The notes below the pieces were generated by a model. It was not told the origin of the DNA. It ran no database searches and saw only the letters and a program-made list of their open reading frames with translations. DNA of 64,000 nt from Tangfeifania diversioriginum (lineage in GTDB: Bacteria; Bacteroidota; Bacteroidia; Bacteroidales; Prolixibacteraceae): NCBI GenBank assembly GCA_945873105.1, contig CAMCBW010000033.1, positions 1 through 64,000 of the forward strand, given 5' to 3'. Shown one piece after another: positions 9,931-19,487 of this stretch. Numbering within the stretch: position 1 is the first letter of the stretch; each line of letters begins with the position of its first letter. Position numbers and translations under genes: made by a program.

Positions 9931-10105
9931 AAGGTTAAAGGTTAAAGGATAAAGTGTAAAGGTTAAAGGATAAAGTAGAGAACAGCCTTGATGTATAAAA
10001 TTCAAGACGAGAACGTTCTTATACTTTAACCTTTACACTTTAACCTTTATCCTTTACACTTTAACCTTTACCCTTTACACTTTACCCTTTACCCTTTACC
10101 CTTTT
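9931..10105. repeat. 7-bp tandem repeat arrays in inverted orientation
   Basis: The left arm (about 9931-9976) is built of GGTTAAA/GGATAAA/GTGTAAA heptamers. The right arm (about 10023-10105) is a longer run of complementary heptamers CTTTAAC/CTTTACA/CTTTATC/CTTTACC. About 46 bp of unique sequence separate them. A transcript from either side could fold into a long hairpin. The right arm runs into the 3' end of the reverse-strand cca gene and supplies its last codons and stop. Confidence 0.88.
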
Positions 10106-11525
10106 TCAACCCCAATTCACTTCCCTTTTCCAGCATAAACCGGTAGGCCTCCTCGTAGTTGTTACCGATGACCCCGTCCAGTATGGCCTCTTTGATGGCT
10201 GATTTGATCAGTCCAATCTCTTTGCACGGCTGTAAACCAAAGACTTCCATGATCAACTCTCCGGTTGCCGGAGGTTGAAAATTGCGAACGGCATCTTTTT
10301 CCTCTATTTCCTTTAGTTTTTCACGAACCAGTTGGAAATTGGCCAGGTATTTTATCACCTTCTCCTCATTTTTGGAGGTAATGTCAGCTTCGCAAAGGGT
10401 CATCAACTCATCGATATCGTCTCCGGCATCAAAGAGTAACCGCCTGACCGCCGAATCCGTCACCTCCTCCTCTGAAAGCACGATGGGCCGCATGTGAAGC
10501 AAAACCATTTTCTGGACAAATCTCATCTTTTCATTGAGGGGTAGCTTGAGCCGATCGAACAGTTTGGGCACCATCTTCTCTCCCACAAAATTGTGGGCAT
10601 GAAAGGTCCATCCCAAGGCTGGGGAGTACCTTTTCGTGACAGGCTTTGCCACATCGTGCAACAATGCCGACCATCTTAACCATAGATTGTCTGTGTTTAC
10701 ACTGATACGATCTACCACCTCCAGGGTGTGGTAGAAATTATCCTTGTGGTAAACTCCATTGATACTCTCCCTCCCTTTCAGATTTTGGATTTCAGGCAGG
10801 ATTAGCTTAAGCAATCCGCTAGTTTCCAGTAATTTAAATCCAATAGAGGGTTTATCGGAGAGAAGGATCTTGTTGATTTCATCCGTTATCCGTTCTTTGG
10901 ATACGATGTTGATTCGTTCAGCCTGGTGGGAAATTGCAGCAAAAGTCTCCTCCTCAATCCGGAAGTTGAGTTGGGTGGCAAATCGTATGGCACGCATCAT
11001 TCGAAGCGGATCGTCGGAGAAGGTTACGTTGGGATCGAGTGGGGTGCGAATCAGTTTTGCTTCAAGATCCCCGAGGCCATCGAACGGATCAATCAGATCG
11101 CCAAATCGTGCGCGGTTCAGGCAAAGAGCCAGCGTGTTCATCGTAAAATCGCGGCGATTCTGATCATCTTCCAAAGTCCCGTCTTCCACAATCGGTTTTC
11201 TGCTGTCGAGACGGTAAGACTCTTTCCTGGTTCCAACAAATTCAAAATCTACCTCTTTTTCGCGAAACATGGCTGTTCCAAAATTTTTGAAGACTGTCAC
11301 CTTTAATTTTGGATGAATTGCCATGGCGACCTTTCTCGCCAACCCGATCCCGCTGCCGACCGTTACAATGTCAATGTCGTAATGTGTTTTACCACGGTAC
11401 AGCAATATATCACGGACGAAACCCCCAATGACATAGGTTTCAAGACCCTCTTCATCCGAGATATCCCTGATAAGTGCGAAGGTCGGATGCTCAAGATGCT
11501 CCTTTAGATTGAGTATTGCTGACAT
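10089..11525 (-). CDS. cca: CCA tRNA nucleotidyltransferase, HD-domain type
   Basis: 478 residues. The N-terminal class II nucleotidyltransferase head shows YVIGGFVRDILL followed by the catalytic DID of HYDIDIVTVG, then RRDFTMNTLAL, the neck region DPLRMMRAIRFA, and a C-terminal HD-type metal hydrolase domain with HDVAKP. The enzyme adds or repairs the 3' CCA of tRNAs; this matters here because the tRNA-Phe gene in this window does not encode CCA. It lies 28 bp downstream of murF on the same strand. The last residues (GKG) and stop fall inside the heptamer array, so the array has shaped the C-terminus. Confidence 0.93.
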   Translation of the reverse strand: MSAILNLKEHLEHPTFALIRDISDEEGLETYVIGGFVRDILLYRGKTHYDIDIVTVGSGIGLARKVAMAIHPKLKVTVFKNFGTAMFREKEVDFEFVGTRKESYRLDSRKPIVEDGTLEDDQNRRDFTMNTLALCLNRARFGDLIDPFDGLGDLEAKLIRTPLDPNVTFSDDPLRMMRAIRFATQLNFRIEEETFAAISHQAERINIVSKERITDEINKILLSDKPSIGFKLLETSGLLKLILPEIQNLKGRESINGVYHKDNFYHTLEVVDRISVNTDNLWLRWSALLHDVAKPVTKRYSPALGWTFHAHNFVGEKMVPKLFDRLKLPLNEKMRFVQKMVLLHMRPIVLSEEEVTDSAVRRLLFDAGDDIDELMTLCEADITSKNEEKVIKYLANFQLVREKLKEIEEKDAVRNFQPPATGELIMEVFGLQPCKEIGLIKSAIKEAILDGVIGNNYEEAYRFMLEKGSELGLKKGKG

Positions 11526-11553
11526 TTTAGATTATATCTATTTCATTTATAGG

Positions 11554-12846
11554 CTACAACTCAGGTTTGATGGTCTCGAGTTTCATCCCCCTGGAGCCCT
11601 TGATGAGCAAAAGATACCCTGAAAGGGTCTCCTCTTTGAGTCTGTCGGAAAGCACTGTTGAATTTTCGTAGCATCGAAAATATGCGGGTAAATTGCAACT
11701 TGAATAATTGGGCCCGGTAAGCAATACCAAATCAAGTTCCAGCGTAGCCAAATAGTCCACGATTTTTTGATGTTCCTCCTGTGCGTACCTGCCTAATTCA
11801 AGCATATCCCCCAAAATTACCCCTTTCTTGGGAGCCTGTAGCGAGGCGAAATTCTCAAGGGCTGCCCTGGTACTGGAAGGATTGGCATTGTAGGCATCCA
11901 TCAACAATCGGTTGCGCGCCGTCACCACCATTTGTGACCGGTTGTTTTCAGGCTGATAACCTTCAATGGCTGCTGCAATTTCAATGGGATCTATCCCGAA
12001 ATGCAGGCCAATAGTGGCGGCTGCCAGTGCATTTTCAAGATTGTAACTTCCAACCAGGTTGGTTTTGATGTAAAGCCATCCTTTGGGAAACAGGGCTTTG
12101 AAAACAAGAAACGGATCTGTACCCACGATCTCACCCTCCAAACCGTCATCGTTTTTTAAAACCGTATATCCAACAGCCTTTACCGCCCCGATTCTTTTGG
12201 TTAGCAAAGGATTGCTCTGGTTGATGAAAACAGTTCCGCTATGGTGTTCAAGAAACCGGTACAATTCGGTCTTGGTCTGAATTACCCCTTCAAATGAGCC
12301 GAATCCCTCCAGATGGGCACTGCCGACATTGGTAATCAATCCACAATCCGGCAAGGCGATCCTGCAAAGCTCGTCTATTTCACCCGGGTGGTTGGCCCCC
12401 ATCTCAATGACACCGAATTCAGTATCTGTAGTTAACCGGAGCAAGGTGAGGGGTACCCCGATGTGGTTGTTCAGGTTTCCACGCGTAGCTACCAGATTGA
12501 ATTTTTTTGCAAGCACCGCGGCAGTAAGCTCCTTGGTCGTAGTCTTTCCATTCGTTCCGGTGATGGCAAGGATAGGGACGCCCATGCGTTGGCGGTGCAG
12601 GCGGGCCAAATCCTGCAAGGTCTGCAGGACATTCTCAACCAGGAGGATTTTTGGATGTACGGCAAAAGCGTTGTCATCCACTATGGCATAGGAGGCACCT
12701 TTTTCAATTGCCGTCAGGGCAAAAAGATTCCCGTTGAAACTATCTCCCTTTAGGGCAAAGAAAATAGTATCCGGTTCAATGTTTCGACTGTCGGTTGTAA
12801 CCTTTGGATGGCTTAGGAAAATCTGATAAATTGCTTCTAACTTCAT
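11554..12846 (-). CDS. murF: UDP-N-acetylmuramoyl-tripeptide--D-alanyl-D-alanine ligase
   Basis: 430 residues from the chosen start MKLEAIYQIF. A longer in-frame start would place 15 residues inside the terminator hairpin of gldJ and is rejected. Mur ligase features: ATP P-loop ITGTNGKTTTKELTA (about residue 95), the central domain with GVIEMGANHPGEI, and the C-terminal domain with DAYNANPSS and GDMLELG. MurF adds D-Ala-D-Ala to the UDP-MurNAc-tripeptide in the cytoplasm, the last soluble step of peptidoglycan precursor synthesis. The order gldJ-murF-cca on one strand has a terminator between gldJ and murF, so murF probably has its own promoter or depends on read-through. Confidence 0.94.
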   Translation of the reverse strand: MKLEAIYQIFLSHPKVTTDSRNIEPDTIFFALKGDSFNGNLFALTAIEKGASYAIVDDNAFAVHPKILLVENVLQTLQDLARLHRQRMGVPILAITGTNGKTTTKELTAAVLAKKFNLVATRGNLNNHIGVPLTLLRLTTDTEFGVIEMGANHPGEIDELCRIALPDCGLITNVGSAHLEGFGSFEGVIQTKTELYRFLEHHSGTVFINQSNPLLTKRIGAVKAVGYTVLKNDDGLEGEIVGTDPFLVFKALFPKGWLYIKTNLVGSYNLENALAAATIGLHFGIDPIEIAAAIEGYQPENNRSQMVVTARNRLLMDAYNANPSSTRAALENFASLQAPKKGVILGDMLELGRYAQEEHQKIVDYLATLELDLVLLTGPNYSSCNLPAYFRCYENSTVLSDRLKEETLSGYLLLIKGSRGMKLETIKPEL

Positions 12847-12851
12847 GGGAA

Positions 12852-12884
12852 GGTTAAAAAAAACCTCATCCAAAGATGAGGTTT
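12852..12884 (-). terminator. Terminator after gldJ
   Basis: Perfect 10-bp stem AAACCTCATC / GATGAGGTTT with a CAAA loop (plus-strand reading), followed on the minus strand by eight T. It sits 7 bp past the gldJ stop and directly before the murF start. Confidence 0.88.
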
Positions 12885-12890
12885 CATGCA

Positions 12891-14336
12891 TTATCTTGGC
12901 TCCGCATCACCCAGTTTCGTCATGGCGCACCTAAAGCCAATATCATTGGTCGATTTCTTTTCATCGAGAAACCTTCGGGTTCCAGGACTCAGCCAGTAGG
13001 GCCTGTCTTTCCAGCTTCCACCCTTGTAAACTCTGGTATGATCAGTGATTCTTGGGATATAGTTGTCCTTTAAGGCAGGATACATCGCTTCTGAGCCTGA
13101 AGTCTTGAGCGAATCAGGATTGTTTTTCCACAATCCCTCTTCCAAATTGGATTGGAAATCTCCGTCTTTGAAATTAGTGAAGTTGGCTACAGTATCCTTT
13201 ACCATCTCCCCAAATTGATTGCGTACAAAATTTCCCAGGGAGTCTTTCTTGAAATTGGTATAAACACTTCCTCTCAAGGGTTGAAATTCATTGAATTCCT
13301 GGAAAGAGGTAGGCCTGTAAACGTCTTGTACCCACTCATTTACATTGCCTGCCATGCAATAAAGACCATGATCATTCGGTTCAAACGAGGTAACCGGGGC
13401 TGTAATGGCAAATCCGTCATTCAAAGTTCCTGCAACTCCCATGTAATCACCACGCCCCCTGACACTGTTGGCCAAAAATAAACCCCTGGATTTTTTGTCC
13501 GTAGAGCGAATGTGATTTCCATCCCAGGGATAAATACGACGGTCTGAGACAACCTCTTCATCGGTATTGCCAATCAGTGCAACAGCACTGTACTCCCATT
13601 CTGCCTCAGTGGGCAGACGGTACCTTTGCAATACAATCCCATCCGACATGCTTGTTCTTCTGGTTGCCCCATCTCTGCCCAGGTCCTTTAAAGGTCTTTT
13701 GCCTTCGGTGCCGTTGTACAGTCCGTTCAGATAACTGTCTGATGAAAATACATTTTGGTTCCGCTGGGTAGTATCTTCTGCAAGAATTTGATCCTTGATC
13801 AATATCCGTTCGTTCACCCGGTCTGTTCTCCATTTGCAGTAATTTGTTGCTTGAATCCAACTTACACCAACAACAGGATATTCTGCATAGGCTGCATGAC
13901 GCAGGTAATTTTCAAGAAAGGGCTCGTTGTAGGCCAGCTCGTTCCTCCACACCAGCGTATCAGGAAGTGCAGCATCAAAGACTTCAGGATTATTTGGGTA
14001 GACACGGCGTAACCAATAAAGATATTCCCGCCAGTCAACATTCCGGATTTCGGTTTCATCCATGTAAAAGGAGGAGACCGTTACACGTCGCAAGGTATTG
14101 TTGCTATCGTAGATTACATCCTGCTCAACCCGCCCCATCGGATAGGTACCCCCCTGAATATAAATAAGCCCGGGCCCGGTTTGCTCAGAATAATTGGAGT
14201 TGTATTCAAAACCCCCGTTTTTGGGATTGTTGTAATCCCATCCAGTGGTAGATGATTTTGATTTTTTAGATGGGACTAAGCTACATGAAGCAACCAGAAG
14301 ACTGATAGACAGCAATATAACTGAATAAAATTTCAT
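12891..14336 (-). CDS. gldJ: Gliding motility / type IX secretion lipoprotein GldJ
   Basis: 481 residues with a lipoprotein signal peptide (LLVASC, Cys18). The body is a formylglycine-generating-enzyme-like (SUMF1) fold: GPGLIYIQGGTYPMGR near residue 55, SSFYMDETEIRNVDWREYL, RLPTEAEWEYSA, and the C-terminal YKGGSWKDRPYWLSPGTRR. The motifs GGFEYN, ALPDTLVWRNEL, HAAYAEYPVVGVSW and WRTDRVNE match GldJ rather than its paralogue GldK. GldJ is an outer membrane lipoprotein needed in Flavobacterium for gliding and for stable GldK. It is divergent from porU, an arrangement expected for T9SS loci in this phylum. SUMF-type catalytic activity is not expected. Confidence 0.9.
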   Translation of the reverse strand: MKFYSVILLSISLLVASCSLVPSKKSKSSTTGWDYNNPKNGGFEYNSNYSEQTGPGLIYIQGGTYPMGRVEQDVIYDSNNTLRRVTVSSFYMDETEIRNVDWREYLYWLRRVYPNNPEVFDAALPDTLVWRNELAYNEPFLENYLRHAAYAEYPVVGVSWIQATNYCKWRTDRVNERILIKDQILAEDTTQRNQNVFSSDSYLNGLYNGTEGKRPLKDLGRDGATRRTSMSDGIVLQRYRLPTEAEWEYSAVALIGNTDEEVVSDRRIYPWDGNHIRSTDKKSRGLFLANSVRGRGDYMGVAGTLNDGFAITAPVTSFEPNDHGLYCMAGNVNEWVQDVYRPTSFQEFNEFQPLRGSVYTNFKKDSLGNFVRNQFGEMVKDTVANFTNFKDGDFQSNLEEGLWKNNPDSLKTSGSEAMYPALKDNYIPRITDHTRVYKGGSWKDRPYWLSPGTRRFLDEKKSTNDIGFRCAMTKLGDAEPR

Positions 14337-14663
14337 AGGTCGATATATTTTTAATTTTCGCAGCCGAATTTTCTGAAAGCCTTCTGCAAGTTGGAACAGT
14401 CTGGCTTCATGACTCGTATCTGTTTGTTATACCCTTATTTTTTATTAAAATCTTGGTGTCAAAAACCCGATTCACACCTTAGCCACAAATATATTGCAAA
14501 ATAATGAAAACTGTATCCATTTTTCATCATTCAACACCACAATAAACCTCGTTTTTTTTAAATTTGTTCACGAGTCAGCGCTGAATGATTAAATCTAATC
14601 CCTGTTTAATCGTACATTTTCATGTAAGGAGGTTGCAATCTTTGGAAAAAACGTCAGTCAAAA
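14337..14663. promoter_or_regulatory. Divergent gldJ/porU intergenic region
   Basis: 327 bp without a gene, so it should hold promoters for both genes. On the plus strand TAAATTTG (14559-14566) matches the -7 consensus TAnnTTTG, but no TTTG stands at the right distance upstream. Nothing else was recognised. Confidence 0.4.
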
Positions 14664-17600
14664 ATGTTTAATTGCTTCTTTCACAAATCTATATTGCTTT
14701 TCTTTGTGGTGTGTCTGCCCTTTGTGGTCACTTCCCAGACGAGTATAAATAGATCCCTTTTCGCCGCAGGTAAATGGGCGAAGATTGAAACTACCGCCAC
14801 AGGAATACATAAAATAGAATACACCTGGTTAAAAAGTGCAGGATTTGCACATCCCGAAAATGTCAGAATTTTTGGGAGCCGAAACATCGCCCTGTCTCGG
14901 TGGAATACCTCTGGCGGAGAAAATAGTCCTGTTCAGATTCCGGTACATAAAACAAGGGATGCTGGAGGGAATGATGCCCTCCTTTTTTATGTAGAAGGGG
15001 AGGTTCAATGGCATTACAATAAAGTCTCCAGGCACTATTATCCTGTCAGAAACCAGTCAGCAAGAGGTAAATCCTGGTTTTTCCTGACGGAGGATACAGG
15101 ATTTGAACTTTCCGTTCAGGTTGCCGCTCCCGTCCTGGGGAAACCCGATGCTACCGTAACTGCCTATGATGATTTTGCCTTGTGGGAAGAGGAGAATATC
15201 AATCTGATAGAATCGGGTTCGGCTTGGTTTACTTCACTTATCGGTGGAGGACAAATCCTGAAGAAAACCTTTTCATTACAGGATCGTATTGAAAATGCGC
15301 CTGTGGAGGTGATGGTCAGAGCGGCTGGCAGAAGTACACTACCAACCACTCTTGAACTTTCAATAAACAATTTAGCTTCCGGGCGCATACTGTTCCACCC
15401 CGTTCAACCGGCAACAGAGACGGATTTCGCCGCCATCGATTCTACAAGGATTGGTCAGGTTCTGGCTGGGAATGACCTCTCCCTTGTACTCAAATACAAC
15501 GGCAGTTCTGCTGACCAAAGTTGGCTGGATTTTGCCACATTACAGATTCGGAGAAACCTGGTCTACAGAGGATTGCCACTGGTTTTCAGGGAAGGAGGAG
15601 GTGTCGGTTTTGGCAAGATTCAGGAATTCAGAATCTTAGGTGGCTTGCCTGGTTTGCAGTTGTGGGAGATTACCAACCCTTTCTCGCCAAAAAGGATCAA
15701 TTACCAACTCCTTGGCAGCCAGATTTCTTTCAGTTGCAACAACGATACCTTACGAACTTTTCTGCTTTTTGATCCGGGTGGAACATTCCCCGGCGTCACC
15801 AAAACAGGAGAGGTAAAGAATTTTTCCTTGAGAGAAAGTTCTGTATCACAGTATCTTATTGTTGCTCCTGCTGATTTTGTTCCCCAGGCAGAGAGACTTG
15901 CCAAGTTCCATCGTCAGGTCAACGGATTAGCTGTTTCAGTAGTACCGGTAGAGGCCATCTTCCAGGAGTTCTCAGGTGGATATCCGGACATTTCGGCTTT
16001 GCGCAATTATTTCCGTTTTCTTTACCAGCAAAAACCGGGGGCCGATGGAACAGGGCTGAAGTACCTGCTGTTATTTGGGAAAGGTACTTTTGATCCGGTC
16101 CATGATCCGGGAGAGGGTAATCCCAACTGGATTCCGACCTGGCAATCGGCAAATTCGGTTAATCCGGTAAATTCCTACCTCTCCGACGATTTTTTCGGCC
16201 GTTTGGATCCGGGGGAAGGGGAGGAGATTGGGGATCTTGACCTCTGTATTGGTAGGATCCCAGCCGTCGACATTGCCGAAGCCACCATTGCAGTGGATAA
16301 AATTGTTCATTACCATGATGCTTTAACTTTGGGGGAATGGCGCAACAACATCTGCTTTATCGGGGATGACGAAGACAATAATCTTCATGTGAATGATTCA
16401 GAGAAACTTGCTGACTTGCTAAACAGTACTCATCCTGAATACAATACCAGCAAAATCTACTTTGATGCTTACCCGCAGGTGGTGACCCCGGAAGAGAGAT
16501 ACCCCGAAGTCACTGCGGCCATCCGGCGTTCTGTCCAAACCGGGAATTTGATATTGAATTACATTGGTCATGCCAGTGAAGATGGTCTTGCCCACGAAAG
16601 GGTCTTAACCAACAAGGATATCGATACCTGGACCAACAAGGACCGTCTTCCACTCTTCGTTACTGCTACCTGCGAATTTAGCAGGTGGGACATGACCGTC
16701 AAGCGCTCTGCCGGAGAACACCTATTGTTCCATCCCGCGGGTGGTTCAATTGCCCTCTTTTCAACCACCAGGTTGGTCTATTCAGCATCAAATTTTGAAC
16801 TGAACAAAAGTTTTTTCACCCATCTTCTCGACAAGAATGAACAAGGTCAATTCCTCCGGTTGGGTGATTTGATCCGGAAAATCAAGAATGAAAACGGAGC
16901 GAGCATCAATACGGCTAAATTCTGCCTGGTAGGCGATCCTGCCCTAAGGTTGAATTATCCTGAAAATCAGGCGAGAAATACGGAAATTAACCATCAGCCG
17001 GTGGGACAGTTCAGTGGGGTGCTCTCTCCTTCCCAGGTGGTGACCATTTCAGGGGAAGTATTGGATGGGAAGGGAATTAAAATGGCGCAGTACAACGGAA
17101 CACTGACCGCCCAGGTCATGGATCAGCCAGTAAAAGTATCCACATCCGGGAATGGGGGATTACCTCCATTTGGTTACAAGTTGCAGGAGAGTACCTTGTT
17201 CAAAGGGAATGTGCCGGTAAAAAATGGACTCTTTTCCTACACTTTTGTCGTACCCAAAGATGTGAATTTCAACAAGGAGGCCGGGTTGATCCGCTATTAC
17301 TTTACCAACGGTGCAACGGATGGGAATGGATCTACTGCAAACATACATTTCAATGGTACCGAAGTTGTGCCAACCAGCGACAACAAGGGACCAGTAATCC
17401 GCCTCTATCTTGAAAATGAAGGTTTCAGGGAGGGTGGAACAGTCTCCGTCAACCCATTGCTGATGGTTTACCTTTCAGATGAGAGTGGCATCAATACCTC
17501 CGGAATAGGCATCGGACATAACATTACCATCGAATTGGATGGACTTGCTTCCAGCAGGGTGAATCTGAACGGATATTACAGGAGTGATGCGGCTACCTGG

Positions 17601-18032
17601 AAAAGCGGGTTCTTGCTCTATGCCCTCTCTTCCCTTGGCAAAGGCAAACATACCCTCACATTCAAGGTATGGGACAACCTCAATAACTCCTCGCTCCTGC
17701 AGGTCGTTTTTTGGGTGAGTGATGAATTGCAATTTACAAATATGTTCAATTACCCAAATCCATTTTCCGGCCTTACGCGGTTTGTTATCCGCCACAACAG
17801 GTATGATGAGCCTATGAAGGTGGATCTGGAGGTGATGGATTTTATTGGTAGAGTCCTGCACAGGGATCACCAGCTACTTCCTTCGCGCGGGTATGAGGTT
17901 ACTGATCTTTATTGGAATCCATTGAATTACGGAGCTTTACCGGCAAGCGGGATTTACCCCTACCGGATAACCCTGACAGATCAGGCAGGTCAAAAAAAGA
18001 GCAGGACGGGAAAGTTGTTGTTTAAAAAATGA
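14664..18032 (+). CDS. porU: Type IX secretion system sortase PorU
   Basis: 1122 residues. A signal peptide ends around VVTSQ. An N-terminal beta-rich domain (about 30-390) precedes a gingipain-type C25 peptidase domain (about 395-780): LIVAPADFVPQAERLAKFH, YLLLFGKGTFDP, the catalytic His in LNYIGHASEDGLAHE and the catalytic Cys in LFVTATCEFSRWD. The C-terminus carries Ig-like and T9SS CTD-like domains (FNYPNPFSGLTRFVIRH, ASGIYPYRITL). PorU removes C-terminal signals from T9SS clients and transfers them to anionic LPS at the cell surface. The His and Cys are both present, so it should be active. It is divergent from gldJ and ends at a hairpin. Confidence 0.93.
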   Translation: MFNCFFHKSILLFFVVCLPFVVTSQTSINRSLFAAGKWAKIETTATGIHKIEYTWLKSAGFAHPENVRIFGSRNIALSRWNTSGGENSPVQIPVHKTRDAGGNDALLFYVEGEVQWHYNKVSRHYYPVRNQSARGKSWFFLTEDTGFELSVQVAAPVLGKPDATVTAYDDFALWEEENINLIESGSAWFTSLIGGGQILKKTFSLQDRIENAPVEVMVRAAGRSTLPTTLELSINNLASGRILFHPVQPATETDFAAIDSTRIGQVLAGNDLSLVLKYNGSSADQSWLDFATLQIRRNLVYRGLPLVFREGGGVGFGKIQEFRILGGLPGLQLWEITNPFSPKRINYQLLGSQISFSCNNDTLRTFLLFDPGGTFPGVTKTGEVKNFSLRESSVSQYLIVAPADFVPQAERLAKFHRQVNGLAVSVVPVEAIFQEFSGGYPDISALRNYFRFLYQQKPGADGTGLKYLLLFGKGTFDPVHDPGEGNPNWIPTWQSANSVNPVNSYLSDDFFGRLDPGEGEEIGDLDLCIGRIPAVDIAEATIAVDKIVHYHDALTLGEWRNNICFIGDDEDNNLHVNDSEKLADLLNSTHPEYNTSKIYFDAYPQVVTPEERYPEVTAAIRRSVQTGNLILNYIGHASEDGLAHERVLTNKDIDTWTNKDRLPLFVTATCEFSRWDMTVKRSAGEHLLFHPAGGSIALFSTTRLVYSASNFELNKSFFTHLLDKNEQGQFLRLGDLIRKIKNENGASINTAKFCLVGDPALRLNYPENQARNTEINHQPVGQFSGVLSPSQVVTISGEVLDGKGIKMAQYNGTLTAQVMDQPVKVSTSGNGGLPPFGYKLQESTLFKGNVPVKNGLFSYTFVVPKDVNFNKEAGLIRYYFTNGATDGNGSTANIHFNGTEVVPTSDNKGPVIRLYLENEGFREGGTVSVNPLLMVYLSDESGINTSGIGIGHNITIELDGLASSRVNLNGYYRSDAATWKSGFLLYALSSLGKGKHTLTFKVWDNLNNSSLLQVVFWVSDELQFTNMFNYPNPFSGLTRFVIRHNRYDEPMKVDLEVMDFIGRVLHRDHQLLPSRGYEVTDLYWNPLNYGALPASGIYPYRITLTDQAGQKKSRTGKLLFKK

Positions 18033-18058
18033 GGTTGCCCTTTTGGAGCAACCTCTTC
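18031..18058 (+). terminator. Probable terminator after porU
   Basis: 8-bp stem GAGGTTGC / GCAACCTC overlapping the last bases of the stop codon; the T-tract is weak (TTC), so termination strength is uncertain. Confidence 0.6.
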
Positions 18059-18125
18059 AACATGACGGTGTGATCGGAGATCTTGCAGTATATAAATCAA
18101 ACTATCAATCTGTGGTTGGTATCAA

Positions 18126-19028
18126 TTAATGGTGGGCAATTGGGTATTCAACGCCATCTGCAATGGCCAGAACATAGCCGTTTGTTTGAATGGAGCCCAA
18201 CAGCAATAAGCCTGTCAAATGCGGAGCAGCCATTGAGGTTCCGTTGACGGAAGAGTAACCTCCTCCAATGTTGGTTGAATTGATATCTACACCAGGTGCA
18301 CAAAAATCTACAGTCGCTTTTCCGAAATTGGAGAATGTGGCCAGTTTGTTGTTTTTATCCATGGCTGATACGGTGTAGATATTGTCCCCATTGACCCTGG
18401 CAGGCGATGCGGATACCGTGGCTCCATTGTTTCCGGCGGCTATGACAAAAATGATTCCCTTTTTGGAGGCCATCAAAACTGCATTGTCAATTTCAGCGGA
18501 GGTTCCAACTTCAAAACTTATGTTGACGACATCTCCTGCCTTTGCATTTTCACCTGCATATTTTATTCCTTCTACCATCGCTGAGATGGTGCCATTGCCG
18601 TTCTTGTCCAGAACCCTTACAGATACAAGTTTCGCACCGGCAGCAACTCCTACAATTCCTATGCCATTGCCTTTGATGGCTCCAATGATGCCAGCTACAT
18701 GGGTCCCATGTCCAAATTCATCCATAGGAGAAGAATTTCCTTTTACGAAAGAAATGGAACGTGAGAAATCAATGTTCAAATCAGGATGGGTCATGTCAAT
18801 TCCTGAATCGATGATCCAGGCCGTTTTGTCAGAAGCAGTGATTCCTCCACCGACACGGGCAACACCCCAGGGAACAATCTCTGCGGATGCTGCAAGAGCT
18901 GCATTCGCGGCGTTTGTTGTTGCATTTGAACTGTTTTCGTTGAGGGATACTAAACTATTTTCTTCGCTGCATCCGATCATCATCAGAATTGAAAGTGCGA
19001 AAGCGGCGTTTATGATTTGATTTTTCAT
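18126..19028 (-). CDS. Secreted subtilisin-like serine peptidase (S8), lipoprotein
   Basis: 300 residues with a lipoprotein signal peptide (ILMMIGC, Cys20). The subtilase triad is complete: Asp in AWIIDSGIDMTHPDL, His in FGHGTHVAGIIG and Ser in NGTSMAAPHLTG; the oxyanion Asn is in IAAGNNGAT. Only about 50 residues precede the catalytic domain, so there is no obvious I9 inhibitor prodomain. It probably acts at the cell surface or periplasm; substrate is unknown. It is convergent with porU but separated by a hairpin, so there is no operon link. Confidence 0.9.
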   Translation of the reverse strand: MKNQIINAAFALSILMMIGCSEENSLVSLNENSSNATTNAANAALAASAEIVPWGVARVGGGITASDKTAWIIDSGIDMTHPDLNIDFSRSISFVKGNSSPMDEFGHGTHVAGIIGAIKGNGIGIVGVAAGAKLVSVRVLDKNGNGTISAMVEGIKYAGENAKAGDVVNISFEVGTSAEIDNAVLMASKKGIIFVIAAGNNGATVSASPARVNGDNIYTVSAMDKNNKLATFSNFGKATVDFCAPGVDINSTNIGGGYSSVNGTSMAAPHLTGLLLLGSIQTNGYVLAIADGVEYPIAHH

Positions 19029-19426
19029 GACTGGAATGGTGTTTTACTTCGGTAGTAAATGTATCCCAGTGGGCTCCCGCAGGCAGTAGGGAGAAGTGAG
19101 TAACGAACTTCAAATAGGCTGATTTACAGGTAGTAAAATCATTCAGTTGGTGTAAGTGCAGACCGAAAATGCATGTAAGGGAATTCACTACAAGGAACTT
19201 TTCCAACTGTTGTATGATGCAGTAAATGAAGGGGATGGTAGTTTTTTGGCAGTTTGTGACAGTAAGGTTAATTGGGACTTAGGTTTATCTGAAGCAGGAA
19301 ATGCCAATTAATTGGTAGAAATACCCGACATCGTTTTTTCTATCCACTCCTTGAAAAGGTGATGTAATCAGACACTCGTGCACCAAAGATTTTGCAGCAT
19401 CCGATCCTTAATGTACCTTTACCATA
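19029..19426. other. Intergenic region with no gene seen
   Basis: No frame with recognisable protein features on either strand. It must contain the promoter of the reverse-strand peptidase gene, but no confident promoter match was found. Confidence 0.5.
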
Positions 19427-19470
19427 ACTTTAGATCACTTTATTCACTTTAGATCACTTTAGTCACTTTC
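19427..19470 (+). repeat. Short tandem array of ACTTTAGATC-like units
   Basis: Five units in a row, alternating ACTTTAGATC (10 bp) with ACTTTATTC and ACTTTAGTC (9 bp) and ending in ACTTT, just before ispF. The core resembles the right-hand nonamer array near 35852-35896 (complement of AGTGNCTAA). No inverted partner or flanked gene was found here. Confidence 0.75.
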
Positions 19471-19487
19471 TTTTTCAAACTTGTAAA

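Noticed and set aside
9931-10105. CRISPR array
   Set aside because: The units are 7 bp without spacers and in two orientations; no cas genes are nearby.
12847-12891. Longer MurF start
   Set aside because: The extra residues lie within the gldJ terminator hairpin.
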